From Nocardia mexicana NBRC 108244 (lineage in GTDB: Bacteria > Actinomycetota > Actinomycetes > Mycobacteriales > Mycobacteriaceae), in assembly GCF_001613165.1 (NCBI RefSeq), contig NZ_BDBV01000119.1, positions 1 to 42,888 on the forward strand: a stretch of 42,888 bases of DNA, read 5' to 3'. Position numbers and translations under genes: made by a program. Positions 8,301 to 20,300 of this stretch are shown in pieces. The notes beneath the pieces were generated by a model. The model had not been told where the DNA came from. It made no database searches and saw only the letters and a list, made by a program, of their open reading frames with translations. Each line of letters starts with the position of its first letter. Position 1 is the stretch's first letter.

Positions 8301-11300
8301 GGCACTGTTGCGAGAGACCGACGTCGGCAGCGCGGCCCTCGCGAGACTCGAAGCGCTGCCGGTCCACGAGCGCTTCGCCCTCATCAGCCGAGGCGGGACC
8401 GCCGCGGGCGAATGGATCGCACACGACCATGCCGCAACGGTTTATACGTCGGGGCACGATCACCCGAATCAGGCTGTGGCGTTGCTGCACGAGCTGGTGC
8501 ACGCCGAATTCTTCGTCGAAGGACGCTCGGTCCACCACCGGCCGCTGTCGATGGGCCGCGAGCAATACATCCGTGCGATGGTTGCCGAGGAGACGGAATG
8601 TTTTCTCCGAGAGGCCGAACTGTCGAGAGAGCTGCGTGATCGCGGGTTCGAGCTTCCGCACTCGGCGACCGAGTTGGCCTACGACGCGGCGTACAAGCAG
8701 GCGGTCGACGATCAGGCAGGTTCCGGGCGCACCCGCGACGAGATTCACGAGCGGGCCCATGAAACGGCAGTAAGGGCCGCCGAGCAGCGGACCGCGACCT
8801 TCCCGTGGAAGAGCGGTCGCAGCTACGAGACGTTCTACGGCGAGGCATGGGACAGCGCCGCCGACCACGCCGCCAAGAACCCGCAGCCGCAGGCTGCCCC
8901 CGCACCGCCCCCGCACCCACGCGACTACGTACCGACTACCGAAGGCGCCCAACGGTTTCGGGAGGCGGAGCTGCACCGGAGTAATGACACGGTGCAGTCT
9001 CGCGACCTGGCCCGCACGATGTCGCGACTGGCGAAGGATCTGGGCGTCCCGATGGGCGCCACGCCGGAGATTCGGGACGCGGTGACCCGCCGGATCGCGA
9101 CGCTGGACGGGGAACTGACCTCCGCGCCTCCGGAACGCGCGCCCGACCTGCGCCGGGAACAACACCGGCTGCGCGAACTCGCCGATCTTGCGGATCGGCG
9201 CGACCTGCTCGACGCCAGGATCGAGTGGGACCGCACGCAGGCGATGCACGATGCGATCGTCACCGATGTCATCGACCGGATGCTGCGGGACAACCCTGGC
9301 GCGCAACGCATTTCCGACGGCGCGGTGCTGCTGCCCGGATCGCCGAAGCGTCTGGTGATCGTGGCGGCCCCGGGAGACCATCACGGCATCCTGGCCGAGC
9401 CGCGGGTGGTCGAGGCGCAGCGCGACGCCCAGGTCGAGTACCGCGCAGTGAAGGTGCGGGACACCGGTGAGCTGCACGTGTGGGAACCCGCGGGCCTTGC
9501 CGAACCGCCCCGGCCCCCGGAGGTGAATCCGCTCCACCTGGTCGACGCGGCGACCCGGCGGCGCGTCGATTTCGTCCGGTCCGAACTGGGCGATACTTCC
9601 GTCGGCGAGTGGGCGTTGCGGATGCTGCGCGATGTGGAGATCGTGCATACCGCCGATCCCGCCGAGGCGGGTTTCAAACCGTCGAGCAATCGACTGGTGC
9701 TCGACGCCGGGCGGTCCGACGCACAGCACATGGCCGACCTGGTGCACCACGCGATTCACGCGGAGACCGCGCAGCAGCGGACGACCATCGAGGCGCTGCG
9801 CGACCTGCAGACGTTGCGGCGCGAGTCCTACATCAACCGGATGATCGGCGAGGAGACGCGGGCGCATGCGATGGAAATCCATGCGGCACTGCAACTTCGG
9901 GCCGCCGGGCACGATATCGCGGAGCCGGTGGGACTTCGGCCCTACACCGAGGCGTACTACCGGACGCGCGCGGAGCTGATCGAGAACATGGGCCTGCGGG
10001 GGCAGCCGATCCCGCCGCGGCTGGTGCCGGTGCTGGACCGGATGTCCAACGAGGCCGGGCTGGCGGCGCTGCGGCCGGAGATCGACGCGCACGCGCCGGA
10101 CGGCGTGCGGTATCGGGATGTCTACGGCGAGGCGTGGGACGCCGCGCACGGCGTGCAGCCGTTCGCCGAACAGGTACAGGTCGCGCTGCGAACCGGTGAG
10201 AAGTCGGTGCGGGTCATCGGCACCGACACCACGGTCACCGGCGTCCGCAAGGTGGAGCTGGTCACCTACAACAACGGCGCGGAGTACATCCGCAAGACGC
10301 TGCTCAATGCGCGCGCCGCGCATGCCGAGGTGCTGTCGTCGGAGCTGGCCCGCGCGTTCGGTGTTCCGCTGCCGGAGGTTGCCGCGGTCGGCAAGGTGGT
10401 GTACCTGGCGAAGCCGAGTTCCGAGCTGCCGATCCAGCTGGCCCGCGAGAAGTTCGGCTCCGTCGGGCTCGGCCTGCACGATGCCCTGACCGGTCTGTCC
10501 GGTCGGCCCGAACACCGCATGGTGATCGAGCCCGGGGGCCGGCTCGGCTGGAGCAACCATCACGGCGCTTTCGAGTCGCACGTCCTGACCCGCGAAACGG
10601 TCACCCGGTTCGCGGAGCGGTTCCTGCGCGTACAACCCGACGGCCGTGTCGAATTCATCGATCACGACCTGACCCGCTCGGAGGTCGAGTGGGTCCGGGG
10701 CCGTGCCCAGCGGCTGCGGGCGGTGTTCGAGACATACGGGCGCGAACGCTGGCACGAGCAGATCATGGATCGGCTCGCGCAGATCGAGGCGCATGCCCGG
10801 CCGGACGATCCGGCCGCCGCCGGTCGCGACGGGCAGCCCCCGAAGTCGTTGCGCGGGAACGTACCCCAGGGCGACGGTGCGGTGCTCCGGCTGCGGCGGC
10901 TGCCCGAGGATCCCGGCGCGGCGGGTCCCGCGAACCGCCCGGACGGTGACGGAGGACCATCGCCGCATCCGCCGTCGCCGCCGCGGGCCGAACCCGGACC
11001 GCCTGATCCGCACGGTGATTCGCTGGACGTGGGGGGCGACCGCCGCGAACCGGCCCGGCTACCGGTGCAGGACAAGCCGTATTACGGCGATCCCGGGTTT
11101 CGTGATCCCGCCGCCGAGCATGCGATCGCGCAGGCGCGCAGGGCGAATCTGTTCGGCGACGTCATCGCCGATCTGCGCATGCGGCATACCGGCGACTATC
11201 CCGAGATCGCCCGGCTCGCCGGCGCCGATATCGACCTCATCCAGCGCAACCAGGGCTATGCGCTCAACGAGCAGGTCAACGAGGCCACCCGGGGTGGCGA

Positions 11301-14300
11301 CGCCGAGGCTCTCGAACGCTACGACACCGAGATTCGCGCGCTGATCTCGATCTACAACAAGCTGCCCGATCACCACGGTGTCGTGTATCGCTCACTGCGC
11401 ATCAACGACCCGGCCGCGCTGCGGAACTTCCTCGAGGAATACCGGGCCGGTCACATCGTGGTCGATCGCGGTTTCGCGTCGGCGGACCGAGAAGCGTCGA
11501 TGGGCGACGCGAATATCGAGTTCATCATCGAATCCCATAGCGGCAAAGACATTTCGTGGGCCAGCAGCCAACAGGACGAGGTCGTCTTCCCGCCCGGCAC
11601 CCGATTCCGGGTCGAGTCGGTGGCCTTCGAGAACGGCAAGTACATATTCCACCTCACCGATCTAGGGAGGACCCCCGATGTCCATCAGTCCGGAGGACAT
11701 GGAGCAGATCGCGCGGGAGATGCTCGGGCCCGAGCTGCGGAGCGCGCTGGATTCTTCCGAGAGCCGGGAGGCGGTGCGGCGCATGGACTCACGCCGCGCG
11801 GAGCGGGAGGCGAATGGTCGGCGGCAGGCCACCGAGGATCAGATCCGGATCTGGCAGGCATGGGCCGACGCGGAGCTGCGCCGGATAGCCCGGGAGCGGG
11901 GCGATACCCGGCCGTAGAGCCGCACGCCGCGCAGGCGCAGACACCCGGCCGCGGTGGCAGGCGTTTCCTCGACAAGTTGCGCGGCGTGTTCGGGGGAGAG
12001 CAGAGCCGGATCGCGGCCGACGGTCATCGAGACCCACTGTGGGACACGGCACGTGGATTGCCGGAGGCGGTGGGCCGCGATGCCGTGGCGGGACCGGTCG
12101 CCGATGGATCGCAGTTCGCGCGGCCCGATTCGACGATGGCGCCCGGCGATCACGCGCCCTCCGACGGCCCTGGGTTGCGGGAGCAGGCGCCACCGGCCGA
12201 GGCGCACCGGGGGCGCTGTGGTGAATGGTCGCTGGGCGAGCTGCTGCGGATGTTCGGCGAACGGTCGGGTATCCGCATGCCGCGACGGCCGGTCGGATTC
12301 GAGGGCATGTCGCGCGAGGAACTGGTCGCCGACGCGGGCGGGTACCTGCGGCGGTTCGCCGATCACGGGCAGATCGCGGATCGGCTGCGGGGGTTGGGGA
12401 TCGGCTCGGCCGCGCTCGTCGTGGACATGTACGGCCGCGGAACCGACCGCTACGGTGTCGGCGGCCACGCCTACCTGCTGGTGAACCGCGGCGACCGGAT
12501 CGTCGTGCGCGACCTGGCCAACGGTTTCGACCGCAACGACCTGTCCGTACTCGCGCATGCGGGCAGTACCGAGGCGATCCTGTTCGACCGCAACGGTTCT
12601 CCGGTAGACCGGGTGGATCCGGTGACACGCGAGCAGCTGGCTCAGCAGGCGCTGCGTGATCTCGGGAGTCCGGACCGGGTGGGCGTCGGGCGTTCACTGG
12701 ATTCGGCGCCGGAGCAGGTGCGGGAGTTGTTGCGGCAGACCAGAACCGGTCGCGAGATACTCGAGCTGTCGGATCTGATGCCGGTACGGGAACTGTTCGA
12801 ACCCGCCAGCCACGGCGAATACCTCGAGGGCCAGTTCCGCCCCGACGAGCATGCCGCGGTCGTATTCACTTCCGGCCACAATCATGTGCGGCAGGCGCTG
12901 ACTCTGGTGCACGAGTTGATTCACGCCGCCCACTTCGTAGACGGTCGTTCCCCGGACCCCGCGACCATGCCGCGCGAGGACTACATCCGCGCCGGCATCG
13001 ACGAGGAATTCGCGTGCTTCCAGCGGGAAATGCGTCTCGCCCAGGAACTTCGGGCCCTCGAGGGCTACGAGGGCCGGTACCTGGTGGAGGCGAACGCGCT
13101 GGAGGCGAAGTACAACGAGCGGTTCGGCATCGAGCTGATCCGGCTCGACGCCGACCCGTCGCTGTCGCCGAGCGAGGCCCGGGCCCGGGCGGACGAGCTG
13201 GCGCTGGCGGCCGCGCGTGAGCACCTCGAGCACTACCAGTGGGCCGACGGCACCTACCGCGACACCTACGGGAAGTTCTGGGACGAGGCCAATCCCAGTG
13301 GTGTGCTGTCGAAACCGGATCCGGGGCACGAGCCCGCGGACCCCGAGGTCGCCCGCGCCGTGCACCTCGACGTGCTGCACTGGCAGCTGGAGGTCAAACG
13401 GGCCTGGGAGATCTCGGATCGACTCGACGCGCTCGTCGACCAGCACAACGATCATGCCGACACCGGGCGCCTCGATACCGACGTCGATCATCCGGATCTG
13501 CTGCGGCAGGTCGAGCGGGAGCTGGATGCGGTGCGGGACAAGCTGTCCGATCCGGCCGCCGACGCGGACCGCCGGGCGGAGTTGCGGCGCGTGCAGCGGC
13601 GGCTGTACGACATGGGTGACCTGGCCGACATCCGGGAGAACATCCACGCCGAGATCGACGAGCGCAAGGATGTGGCGCACCGGCGGGCTGTCGCCGACGT
13701 ACTCGCCGCCCGCGCGGGGCAATTCCCGCACGCCCGCACGATCGCGGACCTCGCCGTGCTGGTGCCCGGCCGACCGGACCGGCTGATCGTTCCGGCGAAA
13801 CCGGGCGGGCACGCGGAGGTGCTGGCCGATCCGCGCGTCGCCGAGATCGTGCGGCGGATCGGCCCCGACCGGGTCGAGTACGTCAATGTCGAGGTCGGCT
13901 CGAACGCACGGATCGATACCCAGACGGTCCCGGCACCGGACGAACCCGCGGCCCCGCACACGCTGGTGGAACCGCACCACTTCGCCAGGTCGGCCGACGA
14001 GCAGCGGATGGCGGCGATCCGGGAACGACTGGAGCCGTTGGACATCGGCGCCTGGGTGTACCGGATGTTCGACGAGCGCGGCGTGATCGTGTTGCACACC
14101 CTCGACGGCGACCACGGTTACCAGCCCTCGCTGCGGCGGCTGGTGCTGGAGGCGGGCCTGTCCGACGGCGAGATCGCGGCCGCGCTGGTACATCACGCCA
14201 TCCACATCGAGATGTCCGAATACCGGGCGACACCGGGTGCCGTGCACGAGCGCATGACACAGCCGCGGCCCGACTACGTCGAGATGATGGTGGGCGAGGA

Positions 14301-17300
14301 GGCATGGGCGCACGCCTGGGAGATCTTCGCCGCCGAAAAGCTGCGCGCCGAGGCCGGATTCGACCTGCCGCCGCTGGTGGGGGAGCGGAGCTTCCTCAAT
14401 GCGTACGACGCGGCGATCGACCGCGCCCGGGAGCGCGGCGTCACCGACCTCGCCGAATTAGAGGACATCGGATTCCGGGCGGGGATCGACGCGTTCGGCC
14501 CGGAGCTGGAACGGTATGCACCGCACGGTGAGACCTACCGGGAGATCTACGGCCGGGCATGGGAGGAGGCGAACGTCCCGGACGGCGCGCGCCCGGATAC
14601 TGCGCCGCACGACTCGAATCCCGGTGCGGGAGACTCGCGTTCGCCCGGTTCGCCGAAATTGGCCCTGCGCCCGCAGGCGGAGACATACGGGCCGCCCGGC
14701 GAATCGTTCCGGGAGACGTACGGCCCGGCGCGGGACGATGGTCGCGGCTCGTCCGAGCTGGTGCCGCTGAGCGAGGCCAACCGTGGCCGCTGCGGCGAGT
14801 TGTCGCTGCGCGAGCTGCTGCGGATGTTCGGCGATCGGTCGGGTATCCGGCTGCCGCAGCGGCTGATCGGGTTCGAGGGGATGTCGCGCGGTGAGCTGGT
14901 GGCGGCCACGGGCGGGCAGTTGCGCGAGTTCACGGGTCACGAGCAGATCGCGGATCGACTGCGGCAGTTGCGCAGTGGGTCGGCCGCGCTCGTGGTCGAC
15001 GGGTATCGCGGTGCGACGGACCGGTACGGGGTGGGCGGGCACGCCTACCTGCTGGTGAACGATGGCGGCCGGATCGTGGTGCGGGACTTGGCCACCGGTG
15101 CGGAGCACGCGGACCTGAGCCGCCTGCCATCGGATTCCGCCGTCGAGGCGGTGCTGTTCGATCGGGGCGGATCTCCGGTCGACCGGGTGGACGATGCGAC
15201 GCGAGATCGGCTGGTGCGGGAGGCCGCCGGGAGCCTCGGCACATCGGAGTGGGTGGGTGTCGGCCGCGCGCTCGACGCCGCACCGGACCAGGTGCGCGAG
15301 CTGGTGCGACAGACGCCGACCGGGCGCGAGTTGCTCGAGCTGTCGGACCGGATGCCGATCCGGGAGGAGTTCGCGCCGGAAAGCCTGAAGCGGTCGGCCG
15401 ATTCGGGCGAGTTCAACCCCGGCGTGCACACCGCGTTCGTATTCACCGCGGGCAACGACCACGTGCAGCAGGCCGTGACATTGGTGCACGAGCTGGTACA
15501 TGCCGAACGCTTCGTGGCGGGACGCACCGGTGACCCCCGGATCATGACCAGACAGGAGTACGTCCGGGTCATGGTCGACGAGGAGGCCGCGTGCTTCCAC
15601 CGGGAGATGCTCTTCGCCCGGGAACTGCGCGCGCTGTTCGGTGGCGACGTGCCGAAGACCGAATACGAGACCGCGTACACCGAGCGCCACGACGACGAAA
15701 TCCAGCGGCTGCGTACCGATCCCGAGTTCGCGGCGCGACTGCGCACCGACCCCCTGTCGACGCTGGAGGAGATGGGATTCCGCGCGGATTCGGCGGCACG
15801 CGTCGCCGCCCGCGCCGCCATCGAGCACAGCCGGTGGGCCGACGGGAGCAGCTACCACGACGATTACGCTCGAAACTGGGACGCGGAGAATCCGAGCGGT
15901 GTGGACCGGGGGCGCATCGACACGCACAGGCCGACCACTACGGATGTCGAACAGCGACTGCGCGATGCGGCGCTGCGCTGGGGCGAGGCCGGCGGGGCGG
16001 ACTGGGCGCTGCAGCGGGAGGTGCGCCGGCTGTCCGAGGCGCACGGTATCGAGCACGGGCTGCTGGCGCCGGATCCGCGGCCCCGGATCGCCGAGCGGAT
16101 CGCCGACCTCGACGCCCGGCTGTCCGACCCGTCCGTGACCCCCGGCGAGTCCGCGAATCTGCGGCGCGACCGGTACGGCCTGCGCGAGTTGTGGGATGCG
16201 GTGGACGGGCAGCACAACACCGAGGCCCGTATCGACGCCGCCCGGATCGCGGTGCACGACATCGCGGTCGCCGACGTGCGGGCGGCATTGCTGCGGGACC
16301 ATCCCGGCGCCGTGCTCGTCGGCGACCGCGCGGTACTGGTCCCGGGACCGCCGGAGCGCCTGGTGGTTCCGGCGATGCCGGGCGAGCATCCGGCGGTGCT
16401 GTCGCATTCGCGGCTCGCGCCGGAGGTGGCCCGGCTAGGCGCCGATCGAGTCGAACTGCTCGATGTCCGCGCCGATCCGCGCGGCAACGTCGAGGTGCGG
16501 CCGGTGTCGGAATCGAGCAGCCCGCTACCGCGCGTGCCGGGCGAGATCGAGCCGCGGCACCTGGCCACGACCGCGACCGAGCAGGTGCTGACCCGGGTCC
16601 GGTCGCGCCTGGAGCCGATTCCCGTGGGCGAGTGGGCCTTCCGCGTGCTGGCCGAGCGCGGCGTCACGATCGTGCACACCTCGGATCCCCGCACCCAGGG
16701 ATATCAGCCGGCGCGACAGCGGCTCGTGCTGGACGCGGGTCTGACCGACGACGAACACGCCGCCGCTCTCGCGCATCACGCGATTCACGCGGAGATCGCC
16801 GCACAGCGGGAGACTCCCGGTGGTGCGCCGGAGCGGCTGGCGCTGGACCGCGAGGACTACATCGGCCGGATGGTCGACGAGGAGACCCGCGCGCACGCGA
16901 TGGAGATCATCGCGGTCGAGCAGCTGCGCCGCGGCGGCTTCGACATCCCGGAACTACCGGGGGAGCGGGCATTCGCCGACGCCTTCGAGTTCGCGGCCGA
17001 GGGGGCGCGGCGCATGGGACTTCCCGGGCACGAAGGCGATCGGATCGGGGTCGATGCCGGTCTCGCGGCGCTGCGCCCGGAGATCGAGCGGCAGCCGTTG
17101 CACGGCACGACCTACGCCGAGACGTACGGCGCGGCGTGGGACCGCGCGCACGCCGTCCGGACCTTCGACGAGACGGTGCTGCTCGCACGGCGTTCCGGCG
17201 TGCGCTCGGCGGAGAACCTCGGTTTCGACCTGCCGTCCGCCGATCGTGCGGAGCTGCTCACCCACCACGACGGCACCGGGCTGATCGCGGTGGCGATGCG

Positions 17301-20300
17301 CGACGCCCGGTCCGCCGACGCCGCCGTCCTGGCGTCGCTGGTGGGGCGGGTGTTCGGCCGTGACATCTCCGCGGTGCACGCGGACGGGAATCTGCTGTAC
17401 CTGGAGCGGCTGGCACCCGCGACCCGGGAGGAGTTGCTCGAGGACGAATGGACGGCGCGCGGTCTGGGTCTGCACGACGTGCTCGTCGGGATGCCGGCCG
17501 ACGGGACGGGACGCTGGGTGTTCGATCCGAGGGACGGCCGGATCATCGGCGGCTTCGGCCCGCGCGCATTCGAATCCGACACCCTCACCCGAGAGACGGT
17601 CAGCGACTTCGCCGAGCAGTTCGTGCGGGTGAAGAGGAACGGCCGGGTCGAGTTCATCGATCACGATCTGCCCCGGTCGCAGCTGGAGTCGGTGCGAGAC
17701 CGGCTGCAGGCGCTGCGGCCGGAGTTCGCGGCACGCGGCCGGATCGACTGGCACGACGTCCTGATGGATCGCTTGGCGCGACTGGAGGCCCACGCCGCCG
17801 AGCCGGCTCCGGTGCGTGAGATTCCGGAAGGTGAAGGTGCGCAACGGCCTTCGCGGGCCACGGCACCGTGGTCCGAGCGGCTGCCGGGTCTGATCGATAT
17901 CCTGCGCGAGTTGCCGTCGACACCGGACGCGAGCGTGAGGCAGCGCCCGGAGGCAGCCCGCCTTCCCTTGCACGAGCACGGCGACCTCGCGACATCACAC
18001 AGCGAGGCGGGCCGCGATATCTACGGCAGGGCGTGGGACGCCGCCGACGCGCAAGTCCCCGGCGGCGATCCGGGGCAGCGTGGGCCATCGGATATCGGCG
18101 ACGGTTCCCAGCCGCCGGAACCGCGCCGGGATCGCACCGGCGAGCCCGGAGACCAGGGTCCGGCTCCGCGCATCGGGCGCTCCTGGGATCCGGTGCCCGC
18201 CCAGCTGCGAGACCTGTTGTCGCAGACCGAAACCGGCCGAAAACTACTGCGCACACTCGACAACGGGCTGATCCGCGAACGGCTGGAGTCGGCGACCGAG
18301 GAAGGGTTGCACGGTGCGTTCACCGCGGGCGATCTGACCGCCACGGTGTACACCGCGGGTCGTGACCATCTGGCGCAGGCGCTGGCCCTGGCACACGAGG
18401 TCGTCCACGCGGAGTACTTCCTCGAGGGCCGCACGGCACTGGTGGACGACCGCATCGAGTCCATGGAGAGCCACGAGTTCGTCGACGCCATGATCGACGA
18501 GGAAGTCGAATGCTTTGTCCGCGAGGCGAAGCTGGCGCGTGAGCTGAAGGCGCTCGGGTACGACGCGCGGACGGTGCCCGCCGACGTGGAGGTGGCCTAC
18601 AGCGACCGGTACGAGCGCGCCCTCGACTATCTGAGCGAGGATCCGGAGCTGAGCCCGGAACAGGTGCGGGCCGAGGCCGAATCCGAGGCGGAGCGCGCTG
18701 TCCGAAACATCGTCGAGTACTACCCGGACCTGGAGGGCAAGACCTACCTGCAGATCGCGGCCGAGATCTGGGACGAGGCGCACCCGCAGGCCGACGCCGA
18801 CGGCGAGCCGGCGCTTCGCCCGGATCCGGAGACGGGCTACGGGGTGCCCTATCGCCCGCAAAATCCCGAGGTCGCCGAGCGGCTGCGAATCGAGGCGCTG
18901 CACCGCCACGCAGACAGTCTGAAGTTGCAGGCCCTCGCGCAGGAGATCGACGGCCGCGCGGAACGGCACGACCTGGACTCCGCACAGGATCATCTGGCGC
19001 TGCGGCAGGAGGCGGCGCAGCGGGTCGCCGAATGCGACGCCGAACTGACAGATCCGGCGACGTCGCCCGAGCGCCGCGCCGAGCTCCGCCGCATCCAGCA
19101 CGAGCTGCGCGAATTGGTCGATCAGCGGGTCGATTTCGAGAACCGCCGGGCGCGACTGTATTTCGCCAACGACGCGGTGAACTCCATTGCGGTCCGCGAG
19201 GTCCTCGAGTCGAGGCTGCGGGAAGATCCCGACGCGGAGCTGCTCGACGACGGCGCGGTGTGGTTGCCGGGACCGCCGGAGCGGCTGGTGATTCCGGCCG
19301 CCCGCGGCGATCACCACGAACTGCAGCAGCGAGAAGAGATCGCCGACGAGATCGACTATCTCGGCCCGGAACACGTGGAGTACGTCAGCGTCGAGGTGGA
19401 CGGGATCGGGCGCATCCACCTGGATGTCGTTGCGGACCTGGGGGATCCGGCCGCCCGGCCGCAGGGCACCTTCCCGGTGGATATGGCGGGTTCGGCGTCG
19501 GCGCAGCGGCTGCGCGGCATCGACGAGGCGCTGGCGCGGACCCCGGTGGGCGAATGGGCCACCGGCGTGCTGCGCGGCGTGGAGATCGCCCACACCGCGG
19601 ATCCGGGGGCGCAGGGCTACCAGCCGTATCGGAACCGGCTGGTGCTCGATGTCGGGATGTCCGATACCGAACACATGGCTGCGCTGGTGCACCACGCCAT
19701 CCACGTCGAGACCGCGCGGGGCCGCGACGTCCGCGGTGCCGCCCGGGATCTGATGCTGCTGGAACGCGACGCCTACGTCGACCGCATGCTGGACGAGGAG
19801 ACGCGCGCGCACGCGATGGAAATCGTTGCGGCGCTGCAGCTGCGGGCCGCGGGGCACGACGTACCGGAACCGGTCGGCACCCGCGAGTACACCGAGACCT
19901 TCTACGAGGCGCGGGCGGAGGCTCGGCGCAACGCCGGGCTCGCCGAGCGCCCGATTCCCGCGGAACTCGCGCCGGTGCTGGATCGCATCGCCAGCGACGC
20001 CGCCCTGGACGCCCTGCGGGAGCAGGTGAAAGATCATGCGCCACACGATGTCTCGCATACCGAGTTCTACCGTCGGGCTTGGGACGCCGCGCACGCGCGC
20101 GATGGGGACGACGACGTGGCCCGTCCGCCACGCCCGGATCCGGGCGACGGATCGCGCCCCCAGGACGGTCGTTCGGCGAAGCTCCGGGCTCCCGATCCGG
20201 ACTGGGAGGCCCGCCGAGAGGCCGAACGTGCTGTGGCACTTCGGGACTCGGACGATGCGCTGCCGTCCCGAGACGCCCGGGCCCTGCTCGAGGAGCTGAA

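Noticed and set aside
11917..12202. A separate start for a gene beginning after the hidden 79-codon gene
   Set aside because: In-frame TTG 11977 and GTG 11986 exist, but I see no ribosome binding site or N-terminal export domain. I could not support a distinct start, though it remains possible.
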